DNA of 64,000 nucleotides from a bacterium (GTDB lineage Bacteria > UBA8248), in the NCBI GenBank assembly GCA_022828125.1, contig JAJEJD010000016.1:1-64000 (forward strand). Direction: 5' to 3'. The notes beneath the pieces are model-generated. The model saw only the letters and a list, made by a program, of their open reading frames with translations, made no database searches and had not been told where the DNA came from. Positions 23,265 through 32,655 of this stretch are shown piece by piece (position 1 is the first letter of the stretch; each line of letters opens with the position of its first letter). A program made the position numbers and the translations under genes.

Positions 23265-24422
23265 ATGAACCTGCCCTTTGATAACAACAAGCTCAGCACC
23301 CTGATGGAAGACCAGGGAGCGGACGTCGTTCTCGCCACTTCGAAGGAAAACGTCCGGTACCTGCTCGGCGGCTATCAATTCTTTTTCTTCGCCCACAAGG
23401 ACGCCATCGGCGTAAGCCGCTACCAGCCGATAGTGGGCCTCCCGAAGGGCGCGCCCGACAAGGCCTTCTACATCGGGAACATCATGGAAGGCTGGCAGCA
23501 GGAAGTCGAACCCCTGTGGGTGCCCGAGAAGCGAAACAACCAGTGGCACACCGACCAGGCCGGCAAGGATGCGGCCGATTTCATCCGCAAACTCGGCCAC
23601 GAGAAAGGCACCGTGGCGGTGGAGAAATGCTTCCTCCCGGCGGATTCTTACGAGGCGCTTCAGGAGGAGTTGCCCGACGCCAAGTTCATCGACGCCGTCT
23701 ATCTACTCGAAGAACTCCGGGCCGTGAAGCAGCCCCACGAACTAACTCTCCTGAAAGAGGCTTCTGAAACCATCGTCGAGTGCATGCTCGACGTCATGAA
23801 GAGCACGCCTCCGGGCACCACCATGTACGAAGTCGCCGACGAGATGAAAAAACTCGAGACCCAAAGGGGGCTCGACTTCGAGTACTGCCTCACCTGCACG
23901 GGGCCGAGTTTCAACCGCGCCCCCTCGAACGCCACCTGGGATGAGGGGAACATCCTCTCGCTCGATTCGGGCGGGAACAAGCAGGGATACCTGGGCGATC
24001 TGTGCCGCATGGCCGTCATGGGCGAGCCCACGCCGCTCATGGAGGACTTGCTCGGCGAGATCCAGGCGGTGCAGACGGCCGCGCGCGCCGTGGTGCGCCC
24101 GGGCGTCACGGGACAGGAAATCTACGAAGCCGCCCTCGATGAGCAGGCCAGATGCGAGCACGACGATCAGATGGTCTTCCTCGCGCACGGCATGGGCATC
24201 ATTCAGCACGAAGCGCCGCACCTCACCTCCTCGGGCGTCGTGCCATACCCCGCCACCTATGAGACCAGGGGTCTCGAACCCGGAATGGTGGTGTCCATCG
24301 AAACCGACATGAAAAACCCCGAGGTCGGCTTCGTGAAACTCGAGGACACCGTGGTCGTCACCGAAGACGGATCGGTTGGCTACGGCGACGAAGGACGGGG
24401 CTGGAACATCGGCGGCGCGTAG
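23265..24422 (+). CDS. M24-family metallohydrolase (Xaa-Pro aminopeptidase/creatinase-like)
   Basis: The 385-residue product has the creatinase-type N-terminal domain (about 1-150) and the pita-bread M24 catalytic domain. The five metal ligands can be placed: Asp234 and Asp245 (LSLDSGGNKQGYLGDLCR), His308 (FLAHGMGI), Glu346 (VVSIETDM) and Glu360 (VKLEDTVVV). With all ligands present it is more likely a metal-dependent dipeptidase than a true metal-free creatinase. Within the catabolic cluster it may cleave an amide or C-N bond of the imported compound. The ATG at 23265 follows GAGAGGA; ATGs further upstream are in untranslated DNA. Confidence 0.85.
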   Translation: MNLPFDNNKLSTLMEDQGADVVLATSKENVRYLLGGYQFFFFAHKDAIGVSRYQPIVGLPKGAPDKAFYIGNIMEGWQQEVEPLWVPEKRNNQWHTDQAGKDAADFIRKLGHEKGTVAVEKCFLPADSYEALQEELPDAKFIDAVYLLEELRAVKQPHELTLLKEASETIVECMLDVMKSTPPGTTMYEVADEMKKLETQRGLDFEYCLTCTGPSFNRAPSNATWDEGNILSLDSGGNKQGYLGDLCRMAVMGEPTPLMEDLLGEIQAVQTAARAVVRPGVTGQEIYEAALDEQARCEHDDQMVFLAHGMGIIQHEAPHLTSSGVVPYPATYETRGLEPGMVVSIETDMKNPEVGFVKLEDTVVVTEDGSVGYGDEGRGWNIGGA

Positions 24423-24454
24423 ATTCCATTTCGTGAACGGTAAGGAACGAGCAG

Positions 24455-25630
24455 GTGGATTTTCGCATCAACCCTGAAAATGAAGATTTGCTCGAACGCG
24501 CGAAAATCTACGCGAAGGAAATCCTGGCCCCGAGAGCCGAGAAAATCGACCAGGAAGGGATTTTTCCCCGCGAGAATTTCAACGATTTGGCGAAAGAAGG
24601 CTTCACCTCCCTGACGCTTCCGAAAGACCAGGGCGGCAGGGACCTCTACGAGGACACCGCCACCTACTCGATGGTCCTCTACGAACTCTCCAAGGGCTGC
24701 ACGAACACGGCCATGCTCTTCCACATGCACAGCTCCATCTCCCACGTCATCACCTACCTGGGAACGGACGAGCAAAAGCGCAGGTACGGCGAAATCATAC
24801 GGAGCGGAAAGATCATCGCGAGCTACGCGAGCGAGAACACATCGAGCCTTCACGGCGTCTGGCGCATGGAGACGAAGGCGATTCGCGACGGCGACGTCTA
24901 CCGGATCAACGGGAAAAAATACTTCTGCTCCATGGCCGGCGAGGCGGATTACTACGTGCTCTGGGTGCAGCTGGAAGACGAGGAAGACCTCACGAAAAGC
25001 CTGGGACTTCTCATCGCGCCCTCGGACAACCCCGGCTTCAAGATAGACCAGGAGTGGAACTCCTTCGCCATGCGCGGAACGGTGAGCCATTCGATGATTT
25101 ACGACGACGTGAAGATACCGGTGGAGGATCTGGTGGGCCGGGGCGGTGACCCGATACGCCCCGACGTTCTGCCCAAGTTCGGTTTCGGCTATTCCGCCGT
25201 CTACCTGGGCGCAGGCGGAGGCGCCTTCGACTGGGTGGTCAACTACGCGCAAACCCGGAAGCTCATGCCCGACAACGTGCCCATCGCCACCTATCCCGCC
25301 ATACAGCGCCAGATAGGAGAGATGAAAATCGCGCTCGAGGGCGCGATACTCATGCTCCAGAGAGCGGGCTGGATGATCAACGCCCGCGGCGCGGACAAGG
25401 CGTACGGCGCCATCAACGAGGCGAAATACGTTTGCGCGGAAGCCTCAGCCTTCATCACGGAAAAAGCGCTCAAGGTGGCCGGCGGCCCGGGACTGTTCCG
25501 GCACAACCCGCTCCAGCGCTTCCACCGCGAGGCGAGAGCGGGTCTCATCATGCCGCCCAACACGGAAAAATGCCTGGAACTCACCGCAAAGACCGTGCTC
25601 GAGGGCAGCGCGAACGTGCTGGGCTCATGA
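24455..25630 (+). CDS. Acyl-CoA dehydrogenase-like flavoprotein, copy 1
   Basis: The 391-residue product has the acyl-CoA dehydrogenase fold, with a helical N-terminal domain, INGKKYFCSMAGEADYYV in the middle domain and a C-terminal helical domain. The classical TEPxxGSD motif is replaced by SYASENTSSLHG. The C-terminal region reads LQRFHREARAGLIMPPNTEKC, lacking the usual YEGT Glu and recalling the group D flavin monooxygenases (DszC/HsaA-like). Either desaturation of an unusual acyl-CoA or oxygen-dependent chemistry is possible. A close paralogue lies at 27260-28435 with an acyl-CoA ligase gene between. The start is GTG at 24455, eight bases after AAGGA. Confidence 0.82.
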   Translation: MDFRINPENEDLLERAKIYAKEILAPRAEKIDQEGIFPRENFNDLAKEGFTSLTLPKDQGGRDLYEDTATYSMVLYELSKGCTNTAMLFHMHSSISHVITYLGTDEQKRRYGEIIRSGKIIASYASENTSSLHGVWRMETKAIRDGDVYRINGKKYFCSMAGEADYYVLWVQLEDEEDLTKSLGLLIAPSDNPGFKIDQEWNSFAMRGTVSHSMIYDDVKIPVEDLVGRGGDPIRPDVLPKFGFGYSAVYLGAGGGAFDWVVNYAQTRKLMPDNVPIATYPAIQRQIGEMKIALEGAILMLQRAGWMINARGADKAYGAINEAKYVCAEASAFITEKALKVAGGPGLFRHNPLQRFHREARAGLIMPPNTEKCLELTAKTVLEGSANVLGS

Positions 25631-25650
25631 CGGATGGAGGAACATCGCCG

Positions 25651-27222
25651 ATGAGTGAAAGCGTCAACCTTCCTCCCTACTTCCGGCCCCCGCTCGAATA
25701 TCCCGGTTACGCGTTCCACGGACTGCTCAAAACGGCGTGCGCGCGCCGCCCGGACGCCGTCGCCCTGGTGGACGGGGAGGTCCGCATGAGTTTCCGGGAA
25801 CTCGACGTGCTCTCGAACGCCTGCGCCCGCGCCATGCTCGCCTCGGGTATCGGGACCGGGGACCGCGTCGGCCTTTTTCTCCCCAATTCGGCTGAATTCG
25901 AAATCGCCGCTTTCGGCGCATCGAAGATAGGCGCCGTCTTCACGCCGATGAACCCCGCCTACAAGGAAGCCGAAGCCGCGTACCAGCTAAACGACTCAGG
26001 CGCGAAGATTCTGATCACGACGGCTGAGGGCGCCGCCGTGGTTCGGGAAGTGCAAAAGCAACTCCCGGCGCTCGAAGCCATCATCGTCACGGACGGCGAC
26101 GAAGGAGACGCCCGCTTCGAGGAATGGATAGGCGCGCATTCCACCGAGAACCTCCCCGAACCGCAGATCGACACCGCGGAGGACTTAATCGCCCTGCCCT
26201 ATTCGAGCGGCACGACGGGTCTCCCGAAAGGCGTGATGCTCACCCACAGGAATCTGGTGTCGAACTACCACCAGTGCGTGGCGAACCATCACATCACCGA
26301 CCGGGATTCGGGCCTCCTGTTCCTGCCGCTCTATCACATCTACGGCGCGCTGATCATGGGCTCGCTGATTCTGGCCGGGGCCACCCATGTGCTGATGAAA
26401 CGCTTCACCGTGCCCGACGCCCTGCGCCTCGTGCAGGAACACAAGCTCACGCTCTTCTTCGGCGTGCCGCCCGCGCTCCTGGCCATTGCGCACCATGAGA
26501 ACCTGGGCGATTACGATCTTTCCTCCCTGCGCTACATCATGAGCGGCGCAGCACCCCTGCCGCCCGAGGTGAGACGCGTCGTGCAGGAGAAAACCGGCGT
26601 GCTCACCTTCATGGGCTACGGCCTCACCGAAGCCTCGCCGCTCACGCACATGAACCCTCCCGCCGAAGCCCTCATCCGGGAGGAATCCGTAGGGCCTCCC
26701 GTCTCCGATCAGGAGCAGAAAATCGTCGACGTGGAAACGGGAACGAAGGAACTGCCCGTCGGCGAGGCGGGCGAGTTAATCATCAAGGGTCCCCACATCA
26801 TGAAGGGCTACTGGAACGCGCCCGAAGCCACCGCCGAGGCGCTGCGCGACGGCTGGCTCCATACCGGCGACATCGGGCGGGTGGATGAGGGGGGCTACGT
26901 CTATCTAATGGACCGGAAAAAGGAGATGATCAAGTACAAGGGCTTCGCCGTCGCGCCCGCCGAACTCGAAGCGTGCCTACACCTGCACCCCGACGTTGCG
27001 GACGCTGCCGTCGTCCCCCGCGAGGACCCCGAGGCGGGCGAGATTCCCATGGCCTTCGTGGTTCCCAAAGAAGGCGTACAAGTCGACGAAGAAGCCCTGA
27101 TGAATTTCGTGAACGAGAAAGTCGCGGGCTATAAACACATTCGCGCGGTGGCCTTTACCGACGCCATCCCGAAGTCGGGAAGCGGGAAAATACTGCGCCG
27201 CTTGCTGAAAGAAAAAACGTAA
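25651..27222 (+). CDS. Acyl-CoA synthetase (AMP-forming)
   Basis: A 523-residue member of the ANL superfamily. It has the P-loop-like YSSGTTGLPKGVMLTH, GYGLTEASP, the hinge region WLHTGDIGRVDEGGYVYLMDRKKEMIKYKGF and the C-terminal catalytic lysine in PKSGSGKILRRLL. It activates a carboxylic acid to its CoA thioester through an acyl-AMP. It is most like 4-coumarate- and medium-chain acid ligases. The ATG at 25651 has GGAGG ten bases upstream; an ATG at 25627 overlaps the stop of the previous gene and is also possible. It is sandwiched between the two acyl-CoA-dehydrogenase-like genes, implying activation followed by oxidation of one acid. Confidence 0.92.
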   Translation: MSESVNLPPYFRPPLEYPGYAFHGLLKTACARRPDAVALVDGEVRMSFRELDVLSNACARAMLASGIGTGDRVGLFLPNSAEFEIAAFGASKIGAVFTPMNPAYKEAEAAYQLNDSGAKILITTAEGAAVVREVQKQLPALEAIIVTDGDEGDARFEEWIGAHSTENLPEPQIDTAEDLIALPYSSGTTGLPKGVMLTHRNLVSNYHQCVANHHITDRDSGLLFLPLYHIYGALIMGSLILAGATHVLMKRFTVPDALRLVQEHKLTLFFGVPPALLAIAHHENLGDYDLSSLRYIMSGAAPLPPEVRRVVQEKTGVLTFMGYGLTEASPLTHMNPPAEALIREESVGPPVSDQEQKIVDVETGTKELPVGEAGELIIKGPHIMKGYWNAPEATAEALRDGWLHTGDIGRVDEGGYVYLMDRKKEMIKYKGFAVAPAELEACLHLHPDVADAAVVPREDPEAGEIPMAFVVPKEGVQVDEEALMNFVNEKVAGYKHIRAVAFTDAIPKSGSGKILRRLLKEKT

Positions 27223-27259
27223 ATACCATTTTCATTATCGAGCACTACTACGAGAATTC

Positions 27260-28435
27260 ATGGACCTACGCATAAACCCGGAAAACGAGGCCCTGATTGA
27301 GCGGGCCAGAGAACTCGCCCGAGACGTACTGGCTACCTACGCCGACGAATGCGATCAGGAGCAGCGCTTCCCGAGAGAGAGTTTCGACTCCTTGACCCGG
27401 GCGGGCTTTACGCGCCTCACGCTGCCCGAGCCCTATGGGGGCCGGGCGCTCTGGAGCGACCCCGTCTGCTATGCGATGGTGTTCCACGAACTGAGCAAGG
27501 GCTGCACGAACACCGCCATGACGCTCCACATGCACAGCTCGATTCTCTACTTTCTGCTCACGCTCTCCGATGAAGAGCAAAAGCACCGCTTCGCCGAGGC
27601 GGCCCGAAACGGCGCCATATTCGGCAGCCACGCGGGCGAGGCGGCCTCCAGCCCCCAGTGGAACCGCACCATCACCACGCGCGCTCGCAAAGAGGGTGAT
27701 GAATACGTCATCAACGGGCAGAAGTATTTTTGCTCCATGGCCGGGGAGGCGGACTATTACGTGCTCTGGTGCCTGCTCGAAGGCGTCGAGGAGCTCCAGG
27801 CCGGCCTGCGCTGGGCGGTGCTGGACAAGAACCTGGGCGGCATCACCATCCCGAGCCGCTGGGACGCCTTCGCCATGCGGGGCACGGCCAGCCACTCGCT
27901 CGCCTATGAGAACGTGAGGGTTCCGGCTCGCAACATCGTGGGCACGGGCGAGGGCATCCTCCAGCCAGACTTCGTGCCCAGGTTCGGCCTCGGCTACGCC
28001 GCCGTCTACCTGGGTGCGGGCGCCGCCGCGCTGGACTGGATTGTGGATTACGCGCTCAAGCGCAAACTCCTGCCCGACAACGTGCCCATTGCGAGCTACC
28101 CTGCGATTCAGCGCCAGATCGGAGAGATGAAGATCGCTTATGAGACCGCGCTCATCATGATCCAGAAAGCCGCCTGGGTGCTGGAGACCGAGGGTGCTGC
28201 CAAGGCCATTCCCTTCATCAACGAGGCGAAATACACCGCTTCCGAAGCGGCGGCATCCATGACCGAAAAGGCGCTCAAAATCGCGGGCGGCCCCGGCCTG
28301 CTGAACGACAAACCGCTCCAGCGGTTCCATCGCGACGCCAGGGCCGCGCTGGTCATGCCTCCCAGCACGGAGAAGTGCCTGCAAATGGCGTCGAACTTCG
28401 TTTTGAGTCAGAATGAGGCGGCATCCATCTTCTAA
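27260..28435 (+). CDS. Acyl-CoA dehydrogenase-like flavoprotein, copy 2
   Basis: A 391-residue paralogue of the protein at 24455-25630, with the same length and the same unusual features. Shared segments include ELSKGCTNTAM, FCSMAGEADYYVLW, DNVPIASYPAIQRQIGEMKIA and LQRFHRDARAALVMPPSTEKC. The TEPxxGSD motif is again replaced (GSHAGEAASSPQWN). Two such proteins could form a heteromeric alpha2beta2 enzyme, as known for some steroid acyl-CoA dehydrogenases, or act on different intermediates. It lies 37 bases after the synthetase gene and 33 before the ThDP-enzyme gene, in one operon. No strong ribosome site is visible before the ATG at 27260. Confidence 0.82.
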   Translation: MDLRINPENEALIERARELARDVLATYADECDQEQRFPRESFDSLTRAGFTRLTLPEPYGGRALWSDPVCYAMVFHELSKGCTNTAMTLHMHSSILYFLLTLSDEEQKHRFAEAARNGAIFGSHAGEAASSPQWNRTITTRARKEGDEYVINGQKYFCSMAGEADYYVLWCLLEGVEELQAGLRWAVLDKNLGGITIPSRWDAFAMRGTASHSLAYENVRVPARNIVGTGEGILQPDFVPRFGLGYAAVYLGAGAAALDWIVDYALKRKLLPDNVPIASYPAIQRQIGEMKIAYETALIMIQKAAWVLETEGAAKAIPFINEAKYTASEAAASMTEKALKIAGGPGLLNDKPLQRFHRDARAALVMPPSTEKCLQMASNFVLSQNEAASIF

Positions 28436-28468
28436 CTTGGTCTGAAAATTTCTCGCGGGGGAGAACGC

Positions 28469-30142
28469 ATGAACAGCGGTAACGGATCGGACCTGTTTTT
28501 GGAAACACTCATCGACGAGGGCGTCGCCTGCATGTTCGGCAACCCGGGCACGACCGAGCTGCCCCTCATGGACGCGCTGGTGAACGAGAGCAGGCTCGAT
28601 TACATCCTCTGCCTCCAGGAGTCCGTCACCATCGGCGCGGCGGAGGGCTACGCCTACGCCACCGGCGGCGTGGGCGTGGTGAACCTCCACGTCGCGCCCG
28701 GACTCGGCAACGCCATGGGGATGCTCTACAACATCAAGCGGGCCGGCACGCCGCTCATCGTCACGGCGGGCAACCAGGGCCAGCGCGGCCAGCTCTCAGA
28801 ACCCGTGCTCTGGGACGATCTGCCGCGCATGGCGGAGCCGCTCACCAAGTGGTCCTACGAGGTGCGCCGGGTGGAGGATCTGGAGCAAAGCGTCCGCCGG
28901 GCGATCAAACACGCGCTCACGCCGCCCACAGGTCCGGTCTTCCTCTCGCTTCCCGGCGACGTCATGCTCGCCGAGACGGGAGGACTTACGGGCCGCCCCA
29001 CGCGGCTTTCGAGCGCGTTCCCTGCGCCTGCGGAATCCATCGAACGCGCGGCGCAGACCCTCGCCAAAGCCGAGAACCCCTACATCGTCACCGGCTCGCG
29101 CGTCACCCGCTCGGGCGCGGTGGGCGAAGTCACCCGGCTGGCGGAGCGCATCGGAGCGAAGGTGTTTTCCGACAACCGCCCGAACTCCCTCTCGGTCTCC
29201 CTCACCCATCCCCTCTACGCGGGAGAACTCCTGAACACCATTGAGCCGCTGCTCGACCAGATAGAAGACGCGGACGTCGTGTTCTTCATCGGCACGGAGA
29301 CCTACACCTTCTCCTTCCCGCCGGAGGGGCCGCTGGCCCCGCGCGGCGCGCGGATCATCCATCTCGATCTCGACCCCTGGGAGATCGGAAAGAACTTCCC
29401 CGTCGACGTCGCCATGCTGGGAGACCCCAAGACCACGCTCACAGAACTCACCGGGGCGGTGGAGAAGAAAATGGGCGAAGCGGGCCTTCAAAGCGCAGCC
29501 GAGCGCCGCGCGTGGATCGAGAAGGAACTGGCGGCCGCGAGAAGAGAGATCGCCCCCAAGGCAGGCGACGACGGTGGCCCTCTCACGAAAGAGACCTTCC
29601 AGGCCGCATTCGGAGAGGTACTGCCCCAGGGGACGGCGCTGGTGGATGAGTCCCTCACCATGGGGCACGGGGGCGGACTCAAGAGCGCGGTCGCAGGCAA
29701 GATAGATTCCATCTTCGGCATGAAGGGTGGCGGCATCGGCCTGGGCCTGCCCAGCGCGCTGGGCGTCAAGAAGGCCCTGCCCGATACGCCCGTGGTCTGC
29801 CTCTCGGGAGACGGCTCCGCGATGTACGCCATCCAGGCGCTCTGGAGCGCCGCGAAATACGACCTCGACGCCGTGTTCGTGATCCTGAACAACAAGAGCT
29901 ACCGGATACTCAAAGAGCGGGTCTTGCGGCTAGACGGCAAGACGCAGGAGCACCGGCAATTCGTCGCCATGGATTTCAAGGAGCCGGAACTCGACTTCAT
30001 CCAGATGGCCGGGTCCATGGGCGTGGACGCCGCCCGGGCGAAGACGCCGGCGGAACTCAAAGAGGCCATGGGGAAAGGACTGGCGGGCGGCAAGCCGTAT
30101 CTCATCGACGCCCACATCGAATACGAACGCCTGGAGAACTGA
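28469..30142 (+). CDS. ThDP-dependent enzyme, acetolactate synthase/benzoylformate decarboxylase-like
   Basis: The 557-residue product has three thiamine-diphosphate enzyme domains. The N-terminal domain has the activating Glu51 in CLQESVTIGAAEGYA. A middle domain binds nucleotide in relatives (NPYIVTGSRVTRSGAV). The C-terminal ThDP domain has the GDG motif at 447-449 (SGDGSAMYAIQALWSAAKYDLDAVFVILNN). It is closer in pattern to benzoylformate decarboxylase-like enzymes and stand-alone acetolactate synthase-like proteins than to biosynthetic IlvB, and no IlvN-type subunit is nearby. It would decarboxylate or ligate a 2-oxo acid. It closes the plus-strand catabolic operon and is convergent, six bases apart, with the DUF1116 gene. 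Confidence 0.88.
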   Translation: MNSGNGSDLFLETLIDEGVACMFGNPGTTELPLMDALVNESRLDYILCLQESVTIGAAEGYAYATGGVGVVNLHVAPGLGNAMGMLYNIKRAGTPLIVTAGNQGQRGQLSEPVLWDDLPRMAEPLTKWSYEVRRVEDLEQSVRRAIKHALTPPTGPVFLSLPGDVMLAETGGLTGRPTRLSSAFPAPAESIERAAQTLAKAENPYIVTGSRVTRSGAVGEVTRLAERIGAKVFSDNRPNSLSVSLTHPLYAGELLNTIEPLLDQIEDADVVFFIGTETYTFSFPPEGPLAPRGARIIHLDLDPWEIGKNFPVDVAMLGDPKTTLTELTGAVEKKMGEAGLQSAAERRAWIEKELAAARREIAPKAGDDGGPLTKETFQAAFGEVLPQGTALVDESLTMGHGGGLKSAVAGKIDSIFGMKGGGIGLGLPSALGVKKALPDTPVVCLSGDGSAMYAIQALWSAAKYDLDAVFVILNNKSYRILKERVLRLDGKTQEHRQFVAMDFKEPELDFIQMAGSMGVDAARAKTPAELKEAMGKGLAGGKPYLIDAHIEYERLEN

Positions 30143-30148
30143 AGAGGC

Positions 30149-31399
30149 TCAGGCCACGCCCATCTTCGCGCCGTAGGCTTCGAGCGCCTGCTCGAAGCAG
30201 GCGAGCGGCGCGCGAACGACGCCCGCGCCCACCTGGCCGACGCCGGGTTCCTTGTGCGCGATGCCTGTGTTGATTACGGGCGTGACGCCCAGTTTCACCA
30301 CCCTGGTGATATCTATCCCTGTGGGAACTCCCTCAAAATCGAGGGCGGGAATCGTCCACTCCGGGTTTCGGCCCTGGGTGATCTCGTACATGGCGCGGGA
30401 GTAATTCAGCGCATCCGCCGCGCTGCCCGCCCCCACGAACCCGACGACGGCGGGCGCTGCCGCCATGGCGAATCCCCCCAGCCCCATCGTCTCGATGATC
30501 GTGGAATCGCCCATGTCCGGATTGGCGTCGTCCTCGCCGAAGCCGGGAAAATACAACCCCTCGGGCATCTCCACCGGCGCCGTGAACCATTCGTCACCCG
30601 TCGCGCTCACCCGGATGCCGAAGTCCGTTCCGTTGCGGCACATCGCCGTGACGATGCTCGACGCCCCGATATCGCGCACCGGGTCCATCACCGCCTTCCC
30701 GGTAGCCATCGCGACGTTCAGGAAGAACTGATCGTTTCCGCCGATGAAGGACAACACTTCTTCCAGCGTCTTGCCATCACCCACGACGCGCGCCAGCGCG
30801 GGCGCCGCCGCGCGCATGAAGAGGCTGGTGCAGGCCACGTTGCGCTGGTGCATCTCGTCTCCCATCGAAAGCCCCCGCGCGATGATGCTCTTGAGCGGCA
30901 GCCCGCCCATGCTCTCAAGGGCGTCCGACAGCGCGGGCGCCAGGCGCTCCGCCAGCCAGCGAAGCCGGTTCAGCACTTCCTCGTCGTTCCCGCCGAAGCG
31001 CATCACCTTCCCCAGGCCCTCGTTCAGGGTGCAATACGCCCGGTTCCCGAATTTCGCGTTCTCCACGATCATCACCGGCATCGAGCGCGTGGTGATGCCC
31101 GTCATGGGGCCGACGGCGTCGAAATGATGATTCGGGTGGAAGGCGATACCGCCCGAGGCGGCGAGCGCCTCGCCCGATGCCAAATCTTCCGCCCAGCCCT
31201 CCAGGACGGCCGCTCCCGCTATCGCCCCGCGCAGGGGGCCGCACATCCGCTCCCACTCGATCGGCGGGCCGGCGTGAAGGAGAACGCCCTCCTCCAGACC
31301 CGGTATCACCTCGCCCGCCGGGCGCACGTCCACCAGGACGGGTTCGGCTTCGGTGATGCGGGAGAGCGCCTCGGTATTCGCGTCCGTGATCACGCCCAT
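30149..31399 (-). CDS. DUF1116 family protein, AllG/YlbE-like
   Basis: The 416-residue product is a DUF1116 protein, with DAVGPMTGITTRSMPVMIVEN, GDEMHQRNVACTSLFMR, TAMCRNGTDFGIRVS and GLGGFAMAAAPAVVGFVG as conserved blocks. In enterobacteria AllG (YlbE) is one of three proteins, with AllF (FdrA) and AllH, assigned to oxamate carbamoyltransferase in anaerobic allantoin use. Neither partner is present here. Other DUF1116 proteins are solitary and unassigned, so the exact role is open. Its start overlaps the end of the amidohydrolase gene by ten bases, a tight two-gene operon. Together they suggest handling of an amide- or ring-nitrogen compound. Confidence 0.8.
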   Translation of the reverse strand: MGVITDANTEALSRITEAEPVLVDVRPAGEVIPGLEEGVLLHAGPPIEWERMCGPLRGAIAGAAVLEGWAEDLASGEALAASGGIAFHPNHHFDAVGPMTGITTRSMPVMIVENAKFGNRAYCTLNEGLGKVMRFGGNDEEVLNRLRWLAERLAPALSDALESMGGLPLKSIIARGLSMGDEMHQRNVACTSLFMRAAAPALARVVGDGKTLEEVLSFIGGNDQFFLNVAMATGKAVMDPVRDIGASSIVTAMCRNGTDFGIRVSATGDEWFTAPVEMPEGLYFPGFGEDDANPDMGDSTIIETMGLGGFAMAAAPAVVGFVGAGSAADALNYSRAMYEITQGRNPEWTIPALDFEGVPTGIDITRVVKLGVTPVINTGIAHKEPGVGQVGAGVVRAPLACFEQALEAYGAKMGVA

Positions 31400-32655
31400 C
31401 CAGTCCCCTCCCGCCAGGTCGTATCCGAGACGTTTTCCACGACGACGCGCCCCCCTTTCACCACGAATCGCTTCTCGGGCTGATCGATGAGGACGTCGTC
31501 GAAATTCACGGAATCGAGAACCACGAAATCGGCCGCGCAGCCGGATCGCAACCCGTAACCCTCCTCCACCCCCAGCGCCTTTGCGCCGTTTGTCGTGAAA
31601 AGCCCGGGAACCACGCTCCTCTCTGCTGCGCCGCTCATGTGGAGCGTATGGGCGAGGAGCAAGCCGATTTCGAGCAAATCGCCGCGCCCCGATGGCGTAA
31701 AGGCGTTTCTGATGTTGTTCGATGAGATGGCGACGTTGACGCCCGCGCTCAGGAGGTCTTTCACGGGGGTGAGGCTCCTGAAGCGCGGCGGCTCCTCCCC
31801 CCTGCCGCCCAGAAACAAATCCGTCGCCGGCAAAGGGAGGACGGAGATGCCCGCTTCGAGGATTTTCTCGATCACCGAGGCGGCTTCATCCCGCGCCATG
31901 GCGCCCGGGGAGGTGAGATGACCGGCGGCCACCCGGCCCTGCAAGCCTGCGGCCATCGTGCGGGCGGCGACGGAGTCGATATTCCTCACCCGGGGGTCGT
32001 CCGCGAAATCGAGATGAAAATCCAGTCCACAGCCGAACGCCTCGGCCATCCCGAAAACGATGTCCAGATGCCGCTCGGGGTCCAGGTCGTTATACGGGAT
32101 TCCGCCTACGAGGTCCCCGCCCATCCGCATCGCCTCGCGCATCAAATCCTCCGTGCCCGGCTGCTGCTCGATGCCTTCCTGCGGGAAAACGACAAGTTGA
32201 AAATCCGCCAGACCTGCATATTTCTCCTTGAGCGCCAAGGCGACTTCCACCCCCTTGAGCCCGACGATGGGGTCGACCTCCACCTGCGCGCGAAACCAGG
32301 TGGCGCCGTGCCGGATGCACATGCGCAGCGCGCGCTCGGCGCGATCCATGATGTCTTGTTTCGTTACGCTTTTCTTGAGCGCGAGCGTGATGGATATGGC
32401 GTCTTCGAGCGTGCCGGAACGATTGGGCTCGCGCTCTTCCAGAAACGCCTTGTCCAGATGAATGTGGCTCTCCACGAACGTCGGCAGCACGACGCGGCCG
32501 CCCAAATCGACTTCTTCACAGCCGGAATCGTTGCTCAGACCCGGCGAAATTCTTGAAAAAAGACCTTCACCAACGCATAAATCCACCAATTCGCTACCTG
32601 CGATTCTGGCGTTCCTGAAAATTCTATCGTCTGGAATATCAGCGCACATGACCAT
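31390..32655 (-). CDS. Cytosine deaminase-like amidohydrolase
   Basis: The 421-residue product has the amidohydrolase composite-domain barrel. His64 and His66 in ESHIHLDK, His214 in LDFHLDFADD and His246 in AAGHLTSPG match metal ligands of CodA/AtzC-type enzymes. The usual last-strand aspartate is missing: AISSNNIRNAF has Asn at 313 where relatives have S-D-N-I. That Asp is a metal ligand and acid/base in the family, so activity may be altered or lost. It probably hydrolyses a C-N bond in a cyclic or amide substrate. It starts the minus-strand operon with the DUF1116 gene. Its ribosome site is weak; an ATG two codons later is an alternative. Confidence 0.85.
   Translation of the reverse strand: MVMCADIPDDRIFRNARIAGSELVDLCVGEGLFSRISPGLSNDSGCEEVDLGGRVVLPTFVESHIHLDKAFLEEREPNRSGTLEDAISITLALKKSVTKQDIMDRAERALRMCIRHGATWFRAQVEVDPIVGLKGVEVALALKEKYAGLADFQLVVFPQEGIEQQPGTEDLMREAMRMGGDLVGGIPYNDLDPERHLDIVFGMAEAFGCGLDFHLDFADDPRVRNIDSVAARTMAAGLQGRVAAGHLTSPGAMARDEAASVIEKILEAGISVLPLPATDLFLGGRGEEPPRFRSLTPVKDLLSAGVNVAISSNNIRNAFTPSGRGDLLEIGLLLAHTLHMSGAAERSVVPGLFTTNGAKALGVEEGYGLRSGCAADFVVLDSVNFDDVLIDQPEKRFVVKGGRVVVENVSDTTWREGTGWA

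Noticed and set aside
23265-24422. True creatinase assignment for the M24 protein
   Set aside because: All five metal ligands of metal-dependent M24 peptidases are present; creatinase itself does not need metal and lacks them.
28469-30142. Biosynthetic acetolactate synthase (ilvB)
   Set aside because: No small regulatory subunit gene or other branched-chain amino acid biosynthesis gene is nearby, and motif details lean toward decarboxylase-like relatives.
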